NCBI GenBank assembly: GCA_001872735.1
Contig: MNWT01000022.1
Span: forward strand, 1-64,000
Direction of reading: 5' to 3'
DNA length: 64,000 nucleotides
Source of the DNA: Verrucomicrobia bacterium CG1_02_43_26
GTDB lineage: Bacteria; Verrucomicrobiota; Verrucomicrobiia; Opitutales; CG1-02-43-26
The position numbers were made by a program, and so were the translations under genes. Position 1 is the first letter of the stretch. Every line of letters begins with the position of its first letter. Below the pieces are notes generated by a model. The model ran no database searches. It saw only the letters and a list, made by a program, of their open reading frames with translations, and was not told where the DNA came from. Below, one piece after another: positions 25,114 through 34,359 of this stretch.

Positions 25114-26325
25114 CTAAGCGTTTACCGAAACAGAGGAAAGGGGAAAATTTTCAGAGTGCGCTTTTGCTCTGTGGGATTTATTCAAGGCTTGAGACAAGTC
25201 CGCTATCAAATCATCCGGGTGCTCGATGCCCGTAGAGATGCGAATAAGGTTTGACTGAATGCCCATTGCTTGACGCTTTTCCAGTGAAAGAACACTAAAA
25301 GACATAGCCCACGGCTGAGAAATGAGAGACGTTACGGAACCCAAGCTCATGGAGAGCTTAAAGAGCCTTAGCATTGAGAAAAATTGCTTGATATCGATTT
25401 GATCCTCATCGACCTCAAAAGAAAGCATGCCCCCGAAACTTTTTTGCTGCTTTGCCGCAATGTCGTGCCCCGGATGGGTTTTGAGACCTGGATAGTAGAT
25501 TTGTTTAACAAAATCCAGGTGAGACAGAAAATCGACCAAAGCTTGCGCGTTACGCTCATGTGCCTTGAGACGGTGAGGTAATGTTTTTAAACCACGCAGA
25601 ACCATCCAAGACTCCATAGGGCTGCTGCTGATACCGAGCAGATTTCTCCAACGAGCGATTTCATTAGCGAGCTCCTGTGTACGAGCGATAACGATTCCAC
25701 TAAGAACATCCCCATGGCCGCTAATGTACTTGCTACTCGAGTAGACAACCAGATCAACCCCCATTTGCATAGGACTTTGCCAGAGCGGCGTCATAAAAGT
25801 ATTATCGATACCCGTTAAGAGACCGTGCTCTTGGGCGATTTTAACGATTGACGGGATATCTACGATACGAAGCAAAGGGTTGCTAGGCGTTTCCATCCAA
25901 ATGAGCTTGGTATTCGGCTTAACAGCACGGCGAACCTCACCGGAATCGTAGAGACTTACAAAACTTGCCTCTATGTTGAACTTAGAAAAGTACTCTGTTA
26001 GCAGCCTGTAGGTACCACAGTAGAGGTCATTAGCCGCGATCACGTGGTCACCCGCCTTGAGCAAAGACATGGCTAAAAAGATGGCCGTGGTGCCCCCTCC
26101 CGTAGCGAAAGCGCCCGCGCCGCCTTCCAGGGCGTTTAGGTTATCCTCTAAAGCATTCCGCGTGGGGTTACTGACACGTGTGTAGTGGTGCTCTGGGAGG
26201 CTATCCGGGGAGTCGAATTCGAAGCTGATGGTTTGGTAAATAGGTGTGCTGACTGAGTGGTACGCGGAATCCTGCCCTACCCCCTCGTGTACAACAGATG
26301 TTTCTGGATGAAGATTGTTTCCCAT
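25114..26325 (-). CDS. PLP-dependent trans-sulfuration enzyme (cystathionine gamma-synthase/lyase family)
   Basis: 403 residues. Family features are the N-terminal ETSVVHEGVGQD segment, YTRVSNPTRNALEDNLNALEGG, the aspartate for the pyridine nitrogen in GLLTGIDNTFMTPLWQSP, and the PLP lysine motif VVYSSSKYISGHGDVLSG. The C-terminus has the LGSVTSLISQPWAMS block and ends RISTGIEHPDDLIADL, which holds the carboxylate-binding Arg. Members interconvert cysteine, homocysteine and methionine precursors. Synthase, gamma-lyase and methionine gamma-lyase cannot be distinguished from these motifs alone. Confidence 0.9.
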   Translation of the reverse strand: MGNNLHPETSVVHEGVGQDSAYHSVSTPIYQTISFEFDSPDSLPEHHYTRVSNPTRNALEDNLNALEGGAGAFATGGGTTAIFLAMSLLKAGDHVIAANDLYCGTYRLLTEYFSKFNIEASFVSLYDSGEVRRAVKPNTKLIWMETPSNPLLRIVDIPSIVKIAQEHGLLTGIDNTFMTPLWQSPMQMGVDLVVYSSSKYISGHGDVLSGIVIARTQELANEIARWRNLLGISSSPMESWMVLRGLKTLPHRLKAHERNAQALVDFLSHLDFVKQIYYPGLKTHPGHDIAAKQQKSFGGMLSFEVDEDQIDIKQFFSMLRLFKLSMSLGSVTSLISQPWAMSFSVLSLEKRQAMGIQSNLIRISTGIEHPDDLIADLSQALNKSHRAKAHSENFPLSSVSVNA

Positions 26326-26401
26326 AATAAAGTGATACCCCGAGGATAAAGCTTATTTGGGAAACAGGGAGAAGGCAAGCTTATGGTAGGCAGTTTTGTA
26401 G

Positions 26402-26423
26402 AATAAAAATAACCCTGGGTTAT
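26402..26423 (-). terminator. Short intrinsic terminator after the 26440 gene
   Basis: A palindrome (ATAACCC / GGGTTAT, 26409-26423) is followed on the minus strand by a T-rich run, about 17 bases past the stop codon of the orphan gene. The stem is short, so efficiency is uncertain. Confidence 0.5.
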
Positions 26424-26439
26424 CTACGCCCTTTTATGG

Positions 26440-27498
26440 TTAATATACCGTTGGCTCACTTCCCATTTCTAACAGGGAAGAGACGAGGCCATTTTCATGC
26501 AAGCACAGTTCGAATATTTTGGCACCATCAAACAGACCGTAGCCAAAATGGATGCGTATATTATTCTTACCCAGGAACTCAATTTTATTGAAGGAGTAAA
26601 TTAAATTTTCCTGCTCGAAATATCCGTGAATATAGTTAGCTAATTTTTTAAGCGCTTCGTTTTTTAAATTTTTTTGAAGGTATTTTGACTCAACGGTAGC
26701 CGCATTTAAATAAACTGCCCTCGCTTCAAGGATTTTAGGGATAAGCCCGTGAACCAGAGTAGGCACTTTGATTTCTTTCAGAAAATAGGTTTCAGGATCG
26801 TGCTTTTCCTTTTTCTCAAACCCTTTATAAAACGTCTGATTCTGCCTAGTTATACTTGTTACAGAATTTGTATTTTCGTTTAAACAAACTGTATACAAAG
26901 CATTAAAAGAGCATTCTTTACCATGTGAACCCCTATAGCAGAAGTTTATAGAAAAAATGTTTTCGCCATAAATATTTTCAAAATATTCAGGCGGGTAATG
27001 ATAAATTCGGATATCATCGGTATCTGACGTCAACCCCTCTGCGTGAAGGAGTTTTTTGATAGTGCCCTTAGCATCGTTCAAAATGTTATTCTTAGAATCC
27101 TCCGAAGAATAGATTTTTTCGCACGTGTCTTTTAGAAGGTTTAGCCAACGCGCCTTTTTGGCTGGTACAGAGCTACCTCTTTCTGTGTTCCAGTTGTTAT
27201 GAATTACGGTATAGGGATCCGTTTCTGTTTGAGTACTTTCGAGAGGAGTGATCTCGACCTTAATAGGAGTAGCCGTTTCGGGAAGCGAGAGGATGGGATA
27301 TTTAACTGAGCTTTCGAGGAGACGTTGTGAAAGAGGTGCCTTGTTTTTGCTATCCGTACTATAGGACTGGATATTTGAGGGAATTTTTATACCTTCTTGC
27401 TTTATGTGAACTGTTCTCTTTTGCAGAGATCCAACAATGAGGTTGGTCGATATCTTATAGAAGGAGGTAGGATCAATCAGTTTTTTAAGCTTCAACAT
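26440..27498 (-). CDS. Orphan protein, member A of a two-gene paralog family
   Basis: 352 residues; no membrane helix or classical signal peptide. The N-terminal 50 residues are basic with only one or two acidic residues, and a YSTDSK motif is at 46-51. A NSVTSITRQNQ block and an ETYFLKE block at about 228-262 correspond to NVTSVTR and ETYIPYE in the downstream gene, which shows common ancestry. The C-terminal ~100 residues contain a second alpha/beta section. I do not recognise the family. Candidate secreted protein given the presence of a type III system; the presequence-like N-terminus is discussed in the findings. Confidence 0.65.
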   Translation of the reverse strand: MLKLKKLIDPTSFYKISTNLIVGSLQKRTVHIKQEGIKIPSNIQSYSTDSKNKAPLSQRLLESSVKYPILSLPETATPIKVEITPLESTQTETDPYTVIHNNWNTERGSSVPAKKARWLNLLKDTCEKIYSSEDSKNNILNDAKGTIKKLLHAEGLTSDTDDIRIYHYPPEYFENIYGENIFSINFCYRGSHGKECSFNALYTVCLNENTNSVTSITRQNQTFYKGFEKKEKHDPETYFLKEIKVPTLVHGLIPKILEARAVYLNAATVESKYLQKNLKNEALKKLANYIHGYFEQENLIYSFNKIEFLGKNNIRIHFGYGLFDGAKIFELCLHENGLVSSLLEMGSEPTVY

Positions 27499-27610
27499 AA
27501 TACACTTTCTTTAGGGGTTAACAAAATAAGTTAGCCCGAGTGTATTATATTGAAACTCTAGTGTCTATCTCAAACGGGTATTCAAACTTTCAGTACGTGA
27601 TTATTTTGAA

Positions 27611-28372
27611 TTAATTTTCGTACGGAATATAAGTTTCGGCTCCGCGTTCTTCTACAGAGAAAGCCTTGTGTTCCGAGCTAGATGAAACGATTTTAGAGAC
27701 TCGGGTTACGGAAGTAACGTTACCCTCTTTATCGGTATTAAGTTTGTAGACGATGCGGCTTTCGACATACTCATCACCCTCAACTCGGTGAGTGGTACGA
27801 TTAATCTCAACCAAGTTATCTTTAAGAAAAGTAACTTCAACGGCGATATGATAAGGTGATTTTTCCTTGTCTGAAAGCAGCTTATGGATCTTTTGTTCTG
27901 TAGTTTCCTTGATCGTTTTTGAGTGATCCGAAGACGCGTAGTCAAGGAGTTCAGTGGCAAGCTTTCCGCTCAAATCAAAAGAAATTTTTCCATTATTAAG
28001 CCCCTCATTCAAATTCAGCATCCACTCACAGGCCGAGGCCTGAAAGGCCCTCCATCCTTCTATGATGTAATTGATGAGCGCCTGGCGGTGCGGGGCAATA
28101 TCGGTACCCTCTTTATTACGCCATGATAACTGTTTTGTTTGTTTTGATTTTTGGAGATCAAATTCTTCGAATTCGACATCAATGATTCTATTTTTTTTCT
28201 CGCTTGGATTAAACTGAAATTTAGAATCCTTCGAGTACAAGCGTGTTTGACTATCAAAAGGCGAGAACAGGATGTTGTAGTTCTTGAGTAGTTTTAAACC
28301 ATTATCATTGATGATAAAATTCTGGTTGAACTTTATAAGATTTTGAAGTGGTTTTTTACATTTATTAAACAT
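27611..28372 (-). CDS. Orphan protein, member B of a two-gene paralog family
   Basis: 253 residues. The N-terminal 47 residues are basic and hydrophobic (MFNKCKKPLQNLIKFNQ) and lead to RLYSKDSK, with YSKDSK at 46-51, the same position as in member A. The middle region is helical (HRQALINYIIEGWRAFQASA) and the C-terminal part beta-rich, ending NVTSVTRVSKIV and ETYIPYEN. It lacks the C-terminal ~90 residues of member A. The gap between the two genes is 112 bases, so they may form one transcript. Function unknown. Confidence 0.65.
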   Translation of the reverse strand: MFNKCKKPLQNLIKFNQNFIINDNGLKLLKNYNILFSPFDSQTRLYSKDSKFQFNPSEKKNRIIDVEFEEFDLQKSKQTKQLSWRNKEGTDIAPHRQALINYIIEGWRAFQASACEWMLNLNEGLNNGKISFDLSGKLATELLDYASSDHSKTIKETTEQKIHKLLSDKEKSPYHIAVEVTFLKDNLVEINRTTHRVEGDEYVESRIVYKLNTDKEGNVTSVTRVSKIVSSSSEHKAFSVEERGAETYIPYEN

Positions 28373-28445
28373 GATACCGGTTCTTTCTTTTAAGGATTAA
28401 AACAAAAAAAACTATGATTGTTTATTGTTACTGAAAAAAGTAATG

Positions 28446-28470
28446 AAAAAACAAGCATAGCCTATGCTTT
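28446..28470 (-). terminator. Intrinsic terminator after the adenosine-deaminase-like gene
   Basis: AGCATAG and CTATGCT form a compact hairpin followed on the minus strand by a run of six T, about 50 bases past the stop codon at 28520. Confidence 0.6.
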
Positions 28471-28519
28471 ATAAAAAAAGAAATTTTAGAGAAGCGTCAA
28501 CAGATTAATCGGTTAATTT

Positions 28520-29545
28520 TTATCCCGGTAATTGCAAGAAAGTGGCTTCTTCAATAAACTCACGCGCCTTTTCAACCAAGTGAAAATCCTCTCCCAGTTC
28601 CTTAATAAGAACATCATACTCACGCTGGAGATTGGTGTGGATGAGGTATGGGTTATCTGTATTAATACTAAAAGGAACCTTTTCTTTTTCGAGGAGACGA
28701 ATAACATCCGCTATCATTGCGTAATTCGGAGCAGAACGCGTGACAATGTTTACGGAAGGACAAATTTCAAAACAGACATTCTTTTTACGAAGTTGATCAA
28801 AAATGCGCTTCTTTTGTTTACCCTCTGCTTTAATGACCTGGATACCGTGGCCAATACGATCCGGCTGGATGATGTCAAGGACGTTTGCAATACCATCTAC
28901 ACCCGTGTGCTCTGTTTCGCCAACGTGCCAAGTGACACCAAGATTTACCTTTCTGGCGGCTTCGACCATTGTTGCAACCTCGGCAAGCCATTCTTTGTCG
29001 TGATCTCTCAAGAGGGATTCGGGGCCAGCCATATCGATACCCACTACGCCATAAGCGCCGTGCAGTACGCCATGGTTACGAAAACGGACAGCAGCCTCTA
29101 CGATTTTCCAGTTGTTTTCATGAGAAAGCTCTTTACCAAGGGAAAAAATAATGCCTGTGCGCACATTATAGTGTACTGATGCTCTCTGGAGACCTTGAAT
29201 AGTAGCCAAAATAATGGCATCGAGCGTGTGCTGCCCGCGACGTAGGCGTTTTAAAGGATTATAACGAACCTCCATGCCGGTGATATGGGCTCGGCGGTAG
29301 GCTTTGGCAACGGCTTGATAAGCAGCGACACTTGCGGCTTGAGGAGAAGATTGTATCAACTCGGTTGCGTGAAAATACCGACCCAAGAAGTCGTCTAAAT
29401 CGCGCAAGGCGCCCTGCTCAACAGTTAAGAAGTTGTGAAGATCGTCAAATGTCTTGAATTCTGTTTGCAGACCACTATCACACAAGATCTCCCATAGTAC
29501 CGATGACGGTACTGCCCCTCCAAGATGTGTGTGCATGTCTATCAT
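28520..29545 (-). CDS. Adenosine deaminase-like amidohydrolase
   Basis: 341 residues, metal-dependent TIM-barrel family. The zinc HxH motif is MHTHLGG (residues 4-10), a Zn His is in WHVGETEHTG, RIGHG is further on, and the late Asp motif is SINTDNP. In classical adenosine deaminase the first is HVHLDG and the last is NTDDP, so the Asp neighbouring the metal ligand is Asn here and the HLDG aspartate is Gly. It probably deaminates a purine-type or related substrate, but these changes make adenosine itself uncertain. It starts 3 bases after the gltX stop, so it is co-transcribed with gltX. Confidence 0.8.
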   Translation of the reverse strand: MIDMHTHLGGAVPSSVLWEILCDSGLQTEFKTFDDLHNFLTVEQGALRDLDDFLGRYFHATELIQSSPQAASVAAYQAVAKAYRRAHITGMEVRYNPLKRLRRGQHTLDAIILATIQGLQRASVHYNVRTGIIFSLGKELSHENNWKIVEAAVRFRNHGVLHGAYGVVGIDMAGPESLLRDHDKEWLAEVATMVEAARKVNLGVTWHVGETEHTGVDGIANVLDIIQPDRIGHGIQVIKAEGKQKKRIFDQLRKKNVCFEICPSVNIVTRSAPNYAMIADVIRLLEKEKVPFSINTDNPYLIHTNLQREYDVLIKELGEDFHLVEKAREFIEEATFLQLPG

Positions 29546-29548
29546 AAC

Positions 29549-30898
29549 TTATGAAGTGGCCCTATCGTAATATTTTTCCACGAATTGATCAATCCTATTT
29601 AATACAATTTCCCTACCCAGTACGCTGAGCATTGGATAGAAAGAAGGCCCCATGCCCATACCGGATACGGCAAAGCGAATAGGAAGCAGGAATTCGTTTG
29701 GTTTTAAATTATTTTCAGTAGCAACCTGATGGATACATTGCTCGATGGCCTCGGCTGTAAACGCTTCGAGCTGAGCGAAGCCAGCCTTTACGAGTTGTAA
29801 GCGGTTGACGGGATCGCCCTTCTTAAAGACTTTAGTTTCGGTATCATGATCGATTAAGAAGCTATCATTAAAAAAGTAGCGAATGAAGTGTGGCAGTTCC
29901 TCGATCGAACGAACCTTTTCCTGACAAAGCGCCAGGACTTGTAGGAGATAATCTCCGCGGTTACCCACCTCTGGAAGTTCTTCAGCGGAAACAAGCGCAG
30001 GGCGCGCTATTTCAGCAAATGTCTCCAATGGGAGGCTACGAGTATACTCCGCGTTCATGAAAGAAAGTTTTTGCTCATCGAAACGAGCATTGTTTTTATT
30101 AACCCCCTTGAGTTCAAAGAGCTCGATGGTTTCTGCGATCGGCAGTACCTCGCGGTCATCTTTAGGAGACCACCCGAGCAAACATAAATAGTTACGAACG
30201 GCCTCAGGGAGGAAGTGACGTTTTTGATATTCTTCGATCAAAGCGCCGACATCCCGCTTGCTCATTTTGCCCGGCCCATTGGATTTTAGAATTAAAGGAA
30301 TATGGGCAAACTTTGGTACGGGAGCTCCGAATGCCTTAAAGAGCTCCGTGTGTTTACTGGTATTAGAAAGATGATCCTCGCCACGGATGACGTGTGTGAT
30401 GCCCATTGTAATATCATCCACAACAACCACAAAGTGGAAGACCGGCATGCCATTGGAACGGACGATGACGAAGTCCTTTTCCTCGAGACGCTCGACACGG
30501 CCACGAATTTCGTCCTCAATGACCTGTACTTCGCCTGAGACCCTAAACCAAATAGCGCCATCCTTTTCGTAAGCCTTGTCCTCATCCAATAACTGCTGGA
30601 TGTATTTTTTGTAAAGCTCTGTACGTTGAGATTGAAAGTAAGGACCATGAGCTCCCCCGACCTCGGGGCCCTCATCCCAATCAAGGCCTAGCCAGCGCAT
30701 GCCATCCATTAAGCATTGTAACGCTTCAGGGGTGTTGCGTTCGGCATCCGTGTCTTCAATTCTGAGGACAAATGTGCCCCCCGTATGACGGGCATATAAC
30801 CAGTTAAAAAGGGCGGTACGAGCGCTTCCAATATGGAAGAAACCCGTTGGGCTGGGGGCGAAACGAACGCGAACCTTATTATTGGGAGTATTATCCAT
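29549..30898 (-). CDS. gltX: Glutamyl-tRNA synthetase
   Basis: 449 residues, class I aminoacyl-tRNA synthetase. The HIGH motif is [13 protein letters not shown] (about 18-30), the KMSKS motif is GKMSKRDVG, and the Glu-specific blocks [21 protein letters not shown] and [12 protein letters not shown] are present. The C-terminal half is the helical anticodon-binding domain. Slightly shorter than the usual 465-480 residues but complete. In many bacteria lacking GlnRS this enzyme also charges tRNA-Gln; that cannot be judged here. Confidence 0.96.
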   Translation of the reverse strand: MDNTPNNKVRVRFAPSPTGFFHIGSARTALFNWLYARHTGGTFVLRIEDTDAERNTPEALQCLMDGMRWLGLDWDEGPEVGGAHGPYFQSQRTELYKKYIQQLLDEDKAYEKDGAIWFRVSGEVQVIEDEIRGRVERLEEKDFVIVRSNGMPVFHFVVVVDDITMGITHVIRGEDHLSNTSKHTELFKAFGAPVPKFAHIPLILKSNGPGKMSKRDVGALIEEYQKRHFLPEAVRNYLCLLGWSPKDDREVLPIAETIELFELKGVNKNNARFDEQKLSFMNAEYTRSLPLETFAEIARPALVSAEELPEVGNRGDYLLQVLALCQEKVRSIEELPHFIRYFFNDSFLIDHDTETKVFKKGDPVNRLQLVKAGFAQLEAFTAEAIEQCIHQVATENNLKPNEFLLPIRFAVSGMGMGPSFYPMLSVLGREIVLNRIDQFVEKYYDRATS

Positions 30899-31172
30899 GT
30901 ATAATGTATTAATATAAAAGCAAAACTTTTGTTGTTAAATAAGAATCGCAATATCTTGCTGACTGTCAATCATTATCTTGGTAAACAATGTAGACTTCGA
31001 ATACAAAATAGTATAGCGATTCTATATCGTGGCGTGATAGAACAGAATGAGACAGCACTGAACTTATGGTGAATTACAGGAGTTACGGTTCAGATAAAGA
31101 AGAAGTTTTATTAAACCGGAAGACCTCTACAAAAAGGCCGGTATTGCCACCGATAAACTATAGGCCAACCAC

Positions 31173-32360
31173 TTACATTAATTGAGCAAGCACATTCTTG
31201 ATACCAAGAATGAAAAAGACCCAGAAACCAATAATGAGGTGCGAGAGTGTGACACCTACAAGCGACCTGTGTTTTCTGTAGAGGAAACTCCAAAAGAGAC
31301 CAACGAAGAAAGAAGAAGCGGCCAGGACGAAAGAGATGGCCAAGTGCATCATTGCAAAAATAAGATTGGTGACGAGGACGGCCAGAAGGACGTTGTATTT
31401 TGACACCAAAAATTCCTCGAGACTTGATTGGAGCACCCCACGAAAGATGAGTTCTTGAATCGGAGAAGAGATGAGGATGTATGCTGAAGCAATCAGGACA
31501 AGAATAACAGTTTGGGTAGTTGAATTTGTAATCAGACTTGAACTGAGATTGAAGAGAGGCTCATTATGAAGCGCAGGTATAGCCTTGATTGTATACCATT
31601 TAAGAAAAGTAATGAATGCGAGCACCGGTATAGTATAGAGGACGGCAGTAATGATGGCCGGTTTATAATTCTTTAACGTAATCCCGTAGAATTGGAGTGG
31701 GTAGCTACTGAGCTTGATATTCAATGCGATAGCAATAAAGGTGAGGACGAGCAGCGGCAGAGTCAAGATGGTCGTATAGGCCATTTTATGAGAAATCGCC
31801 TGAATGGCATTGAGGGAAAAAACAAAGACAGCAAGAATGATGAGCGTTGTGACGGTAAGACGACCGAGACTGGCCTGTTTTTGAGCCTGCTTCAAATTCT
31901 CTCTCAAAGACATGACAACCGTTTCATTCGTGTGTCGAAGACGAGAGCTGAAATGATTGGCTAAATTTTTGTAGATGAGGTTAAGAACGGGGCTTTGTTT
32001 AAAAAACTCACAGAATTTCGGAATATCCAGCGTAATGAGCGTAGTATCTTCCTCTGTTTTGACAGAAGCAGAACGAAGACTTTTATCGACAAAAGCGAGT
32101 TCTCCAATGGTATCATTATTAGACAACGTGCCAATGCGGTGGAGCGTATTATCCGCATCGCTTCTCATGACACTAACCCGTCCCTTTATGATAATGAATA
32201 GATTTCTTTCCCTAGTATCCTGTTCTATAAAAACGGTATTAGCCGGAAACGTTGTTTGCTTAAAGAACGGGGTAATTTCACGGTACTGCTCCTCCGTAAG
32301 GCCATGGAAGACGAGGTTATTACTGAGAGCCTGTTTAATTTGATCCGGTAGTAGGGACAT
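31173..32360 (-). CDS. Cyclic-nucleotide-binding domain fused to a CPBP (CAAX) intramembrane protease
   Basis: 395 residues in two parts. Residues about 15-130 form a cNMP-binding beta-barrel (PANTVFIEQDTRERNLFIIIKGRVSVM, then DTIGELAFVDKSLRSASVKT). After a linker there are about eight membrane helices (180-390) of the CPBP/Abi family, with motif 1 QELIFRG, motif 2 FAMMH and motif 3 SHLIIG. Motif 1 is normally EExxxR; the first Glu is Gln here, which may reduce or alter peptidase activity. It is probably an inner-membrane protein whose cytoplasmic barrel senses a ligand. A single gene, about 275 bases from gltX. Confidence 0.8.
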   Translation of the reverse strand: MSLLPDQIKQALSNNLVFHGLTEEQYREITPFFKQTTFPANTVFIEQDTRERNLFIIIKGRVSVMRSDADNTLHRIGTLSNNDTIGELAFVDKSLRSASVKTEEDTTLITLDIPKFCEFFKQSPVLNLIYKNLANHFSSRLRHTNETVVMSLRENLKQAQKQASLGRLTVTTLIILAVFVFSLNAIQAISHKMAYTTILTLPLLVLTFIAIALNIKLSSYPLQFYGITLKNYKPAIITAVLYTIPVLAFITFLKWYTIKAIPALHNEPLFNLSSSLITNSTTQTVILVLIASAYILISSPIQELIFRGVLQSSLEEFLVSKYNVLLAVLVTNLIFAMMHLAISFVLAASSFFVGLFWSFLYRKHRSLVGVTLSHLIIGFWVFFILGIKNVLAQLM

Positions 32361-32604
32361 TGTGTGAGTAAAATGAGGGAGTTACACCTGTAATATGAAT
32401 ATTTAACCCTCATGAAAGCAAGCCTATTGCCGAAATATGAGAAATCTAGACACGCATTTTTTACAGAAAATAAACATACTGAAAATTTAGGGTATTCACT
32501 CCTACGGTGAGCGATTACGCGTGTAAATGCTTTATCGAAATATGGATTTTTCCCTTTACATTTAATGGGAAAGCCGTTTTACTTAGTAATTCCAAGTTTT
32601 AGCA

Positions 32605-32796
32605 ATGAATAAAACCAAAAAATCAGTCGTAAAACGATTCAAGAAGACAGGAACGGGCAAACTTCTACGCCGCAAGCCTGGTAAGAGGCACTTTCTACGT
32701 CGCAAGTCTACAAAGCAGCGTCGTAGCATGGGTCAAGACCAAGGCATGGGTGCTGGAATGGAAGCACGTTACAAGCAAGCAATGCCGTTTGCGTAA
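32605..32796 (+). CDS. rpmI: 50S ribosomal protein bL35
   Basis: 63 residues, strongly basic, with the family pattern NKTKKSVVKRFKKTGTGKL followed by RRKPGKRHFLRRKS. It binds 23S rRNA. It heads the classical rpmI-rplT-pheS-pheT cluster, although infC, the usual first gene, is not upstream here. No obvious Shine-Dalgarno. About 240 bases of leader without an ORF precede it (32361-32604); I saw no defined L20-type leader structure. Confidence 0.96.
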   Translation: MNKTKKSVVKRFKKTGTGKLLRRKPGKRHFLRRKSTKQRRSMGQDQGMGAGMEARYKQAMPFA

Positions 32797-32880
32797 TTCT
32801 TGAATATCAATTATAATAATTAACCAAGAACGGACCAGGTGAAGGCGACCTGGCTGGTCTACTAAAAAGAAAGAACAAAC

Positions 32881-33258
32881 ATGCCAAGAGCAACAAATCC
32901 ACAAGCAACTAGAAATCGTAGAAAGCGTTTTCTTAAAGCAGCTAAAGGTTTCTTCGGAAACAAATCCCGTCTATTTCGTTACGCGAAAGACGCTGTCATC
33001 CGCGGGGGCAAATTTGCCTATAACGACCGCCGGAAGAAGAAGTCTACTATGCGTCAACTATGGATTGTACGTCTAAACGCGGCTTGCCGTCCTTTAGGTA
33101 TTACGTATTGTCGCCTGATTGAAGGTCTAAAAGCAGCAAACATCGAGATGGACCGCAAATCGTTAAGCGAATTGGCCATTCATGATGAGGCTTCCTTCAA
33201 AGCTTTGGTCGAAACGGCTCAAGCAGCTTTGAAGACAAAGCAATCCACTGCTGCGTAA
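32881..33258 (+). CDS. rplT: 50S ribosomal protein bL20
   Basis: 125 residues with the basic N-terminal extension (RNRRKRFLKAAKGFFGNKSRLFRYAKDAV) and globular C-terminal domain (LWIVRLNAACRPLGITYCRLIEGLKAANIEMDRKSLSELAIHD). It is needed for early 50S assembly and, in other bacteria, represses its own operon. 84 bases after rpmI and 35 before pheS. Confidence 0.97.
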   Translation: MPRATNPQATRNRRKRFLKAAKGFFGNKSRLFRYAKDAVIRGGKFAYNDRRKKKSTMRQLWIVRLNAACRPLGITYCRLIEGLKAANIEMDRKSLSELAIHDEASFKALVETAQAALKTKQSTAA

Positions 33259-33293
33259 GGACACATTAAGCTCATAACACATACTGAAAAGCT

Positions 33294-34334
33294 ATGGAAG
33301 ACGAGCTTAAGCTAATTTTAAAACAAGCTAAAGAGGGCGTGAGTGATCTACGCTCTCTTAGTGATTTTGATACCTTTAAGTCCAAATTTCTTGGGCCTAA
33401 AGGTATTTTAACAGTTACTGCCAAAGGGATTGGAAAGCTCTCCCCTGAAGAGCGCCCCTTGATTGGCAAAGTGGTCAATGAAGTTAAAAGTGAAATAGAA
33501 GGCCTATTGGCTGGTATTCACGAATCTTTGGAAACAGAGGCATTAGCTGGGCAATTGGGACCAGAAGTGGACCCAACACTCCCCTCGCCTTTTGCGTCTT
33601 ATGGAACAAAGCACCCATTGACTCAGATTTGCGAAGAAGTAACCCGTATTTTCCGTAAACTAGGTTTTTCTATCGCAAAAGGGCCGGAAGTAGACACGGA
33701 GTGGTATTGCTTTGACGCGCTGAACACCCCGGAGTCTCACCCTGCAAGGGACGACCATGATACGCTTTTCTTGCCCGAGAATACTCAAATGGGCAATGTT
33801 TCCAAGAAAGGTGACGAGCGGTATATATTGCGCTCCCACACCTCTACGGTACAAATCCGTACGATGTTGAAAGAAACACCACCGTTAAGGATTTTGGCTC
33901 CCGGTCGGGCATTCCGCCGTGACACGGTGGATGCTACCCATAGCGCCAATTTTCATCAATTTGAAGGCTTGTACGTGGATAAGAATGTCACGGTAAAAGA
34001 CCTAAAAGCGGCACTTGATTTTCTGTTTCATGAAATTTTTGGCAAAGAGGCTAAAACACGCCTCAGGCCAAGTTTCTTTCCATTCACTTCGCCTAGCTTT
34101 GAGCTAGACTTTATGTCACCCAAGCTTGGTAAATTGAGCAATAGGTGGATTGAGATTATGGGCTGCGGGATGGTAGACCCGGAGGTATTTAAATCCGTTG
34201 GCTACGATCCGGAAGTATGGTCCGGTTACGCCTTTGGTATAGGCCAGGAACGCCTTGCGATGATTTTATACGGCATTGATGATATTCGTTATTTTTACCA
34301 GAACGATGTTCGCTTTCTTCGCCAATTCCGTTAA
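33294..34334 (+). CDS. pheS: Phenylalanyl-tRNA synthetase alpha subunit
   Basis: 346 residues. An N-terminal coiled coil (1-90) leads into a class II catalytic core: motif 1 near HPLTQICEEVTRIFRKLGF, motif 2 around RILAPGRAFRRDTVDATHSANFHQFEGLYVD, and motif 3 GYAFGIGQERLAMILYGI. With PheT it forms the (alpha-beta)2 enzyme that charges tRNA-Phe. Followed by pheT after 25 bases; this is the standard operon order. Confidence 0.97.
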   Translation: MEDELKLILKQAKEGVSDLRSLSDFDTFKSKFLGPKGILTVTAKGIGKLSPEERPLIGKVVNEVKSEIEGLLAGIHESLETEALAGQLGPEVDPTLPSPFASYGTKHPLTQICEEVTRIFRKLGFSIAKGPEVDTEWYCFDALNTPESHPARDDHDTLFLPENTQMGNVSKKGDERYILRSHTSTVQIRTMLKETPPLRILAPGRAFRRDTVDATHSANFHQFEGLYVDKNVTVKDLKAALDFLFHEIFGKEAKTRLRPSFFPFTSPSFELDFMSPKLGKLSNRWIEIMGCGMVDPEVFKSVGYDPEVWSGYAFGIGQERLAMILYGIDDIRYFYQNDVRFLRQFR

Positions 34335-34359
34335 TTAACAGCAAACATTACTTTTTCTC

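Noticed and set aside
28532..29179. 215-codon plus-strand frame opposite the adenosine-deaminase-like gene
   Set aside because: Antisense to a clearly conserved enzyme; low-complexity Cys/Phe-rich product with no family pattern.
32361..32604. infC or an L20-type leader upstream of rpmI
   Set aside because: No ORF with IF-3 features is present, and I could not fold a convincing mimic of the L20 binding site by eye.
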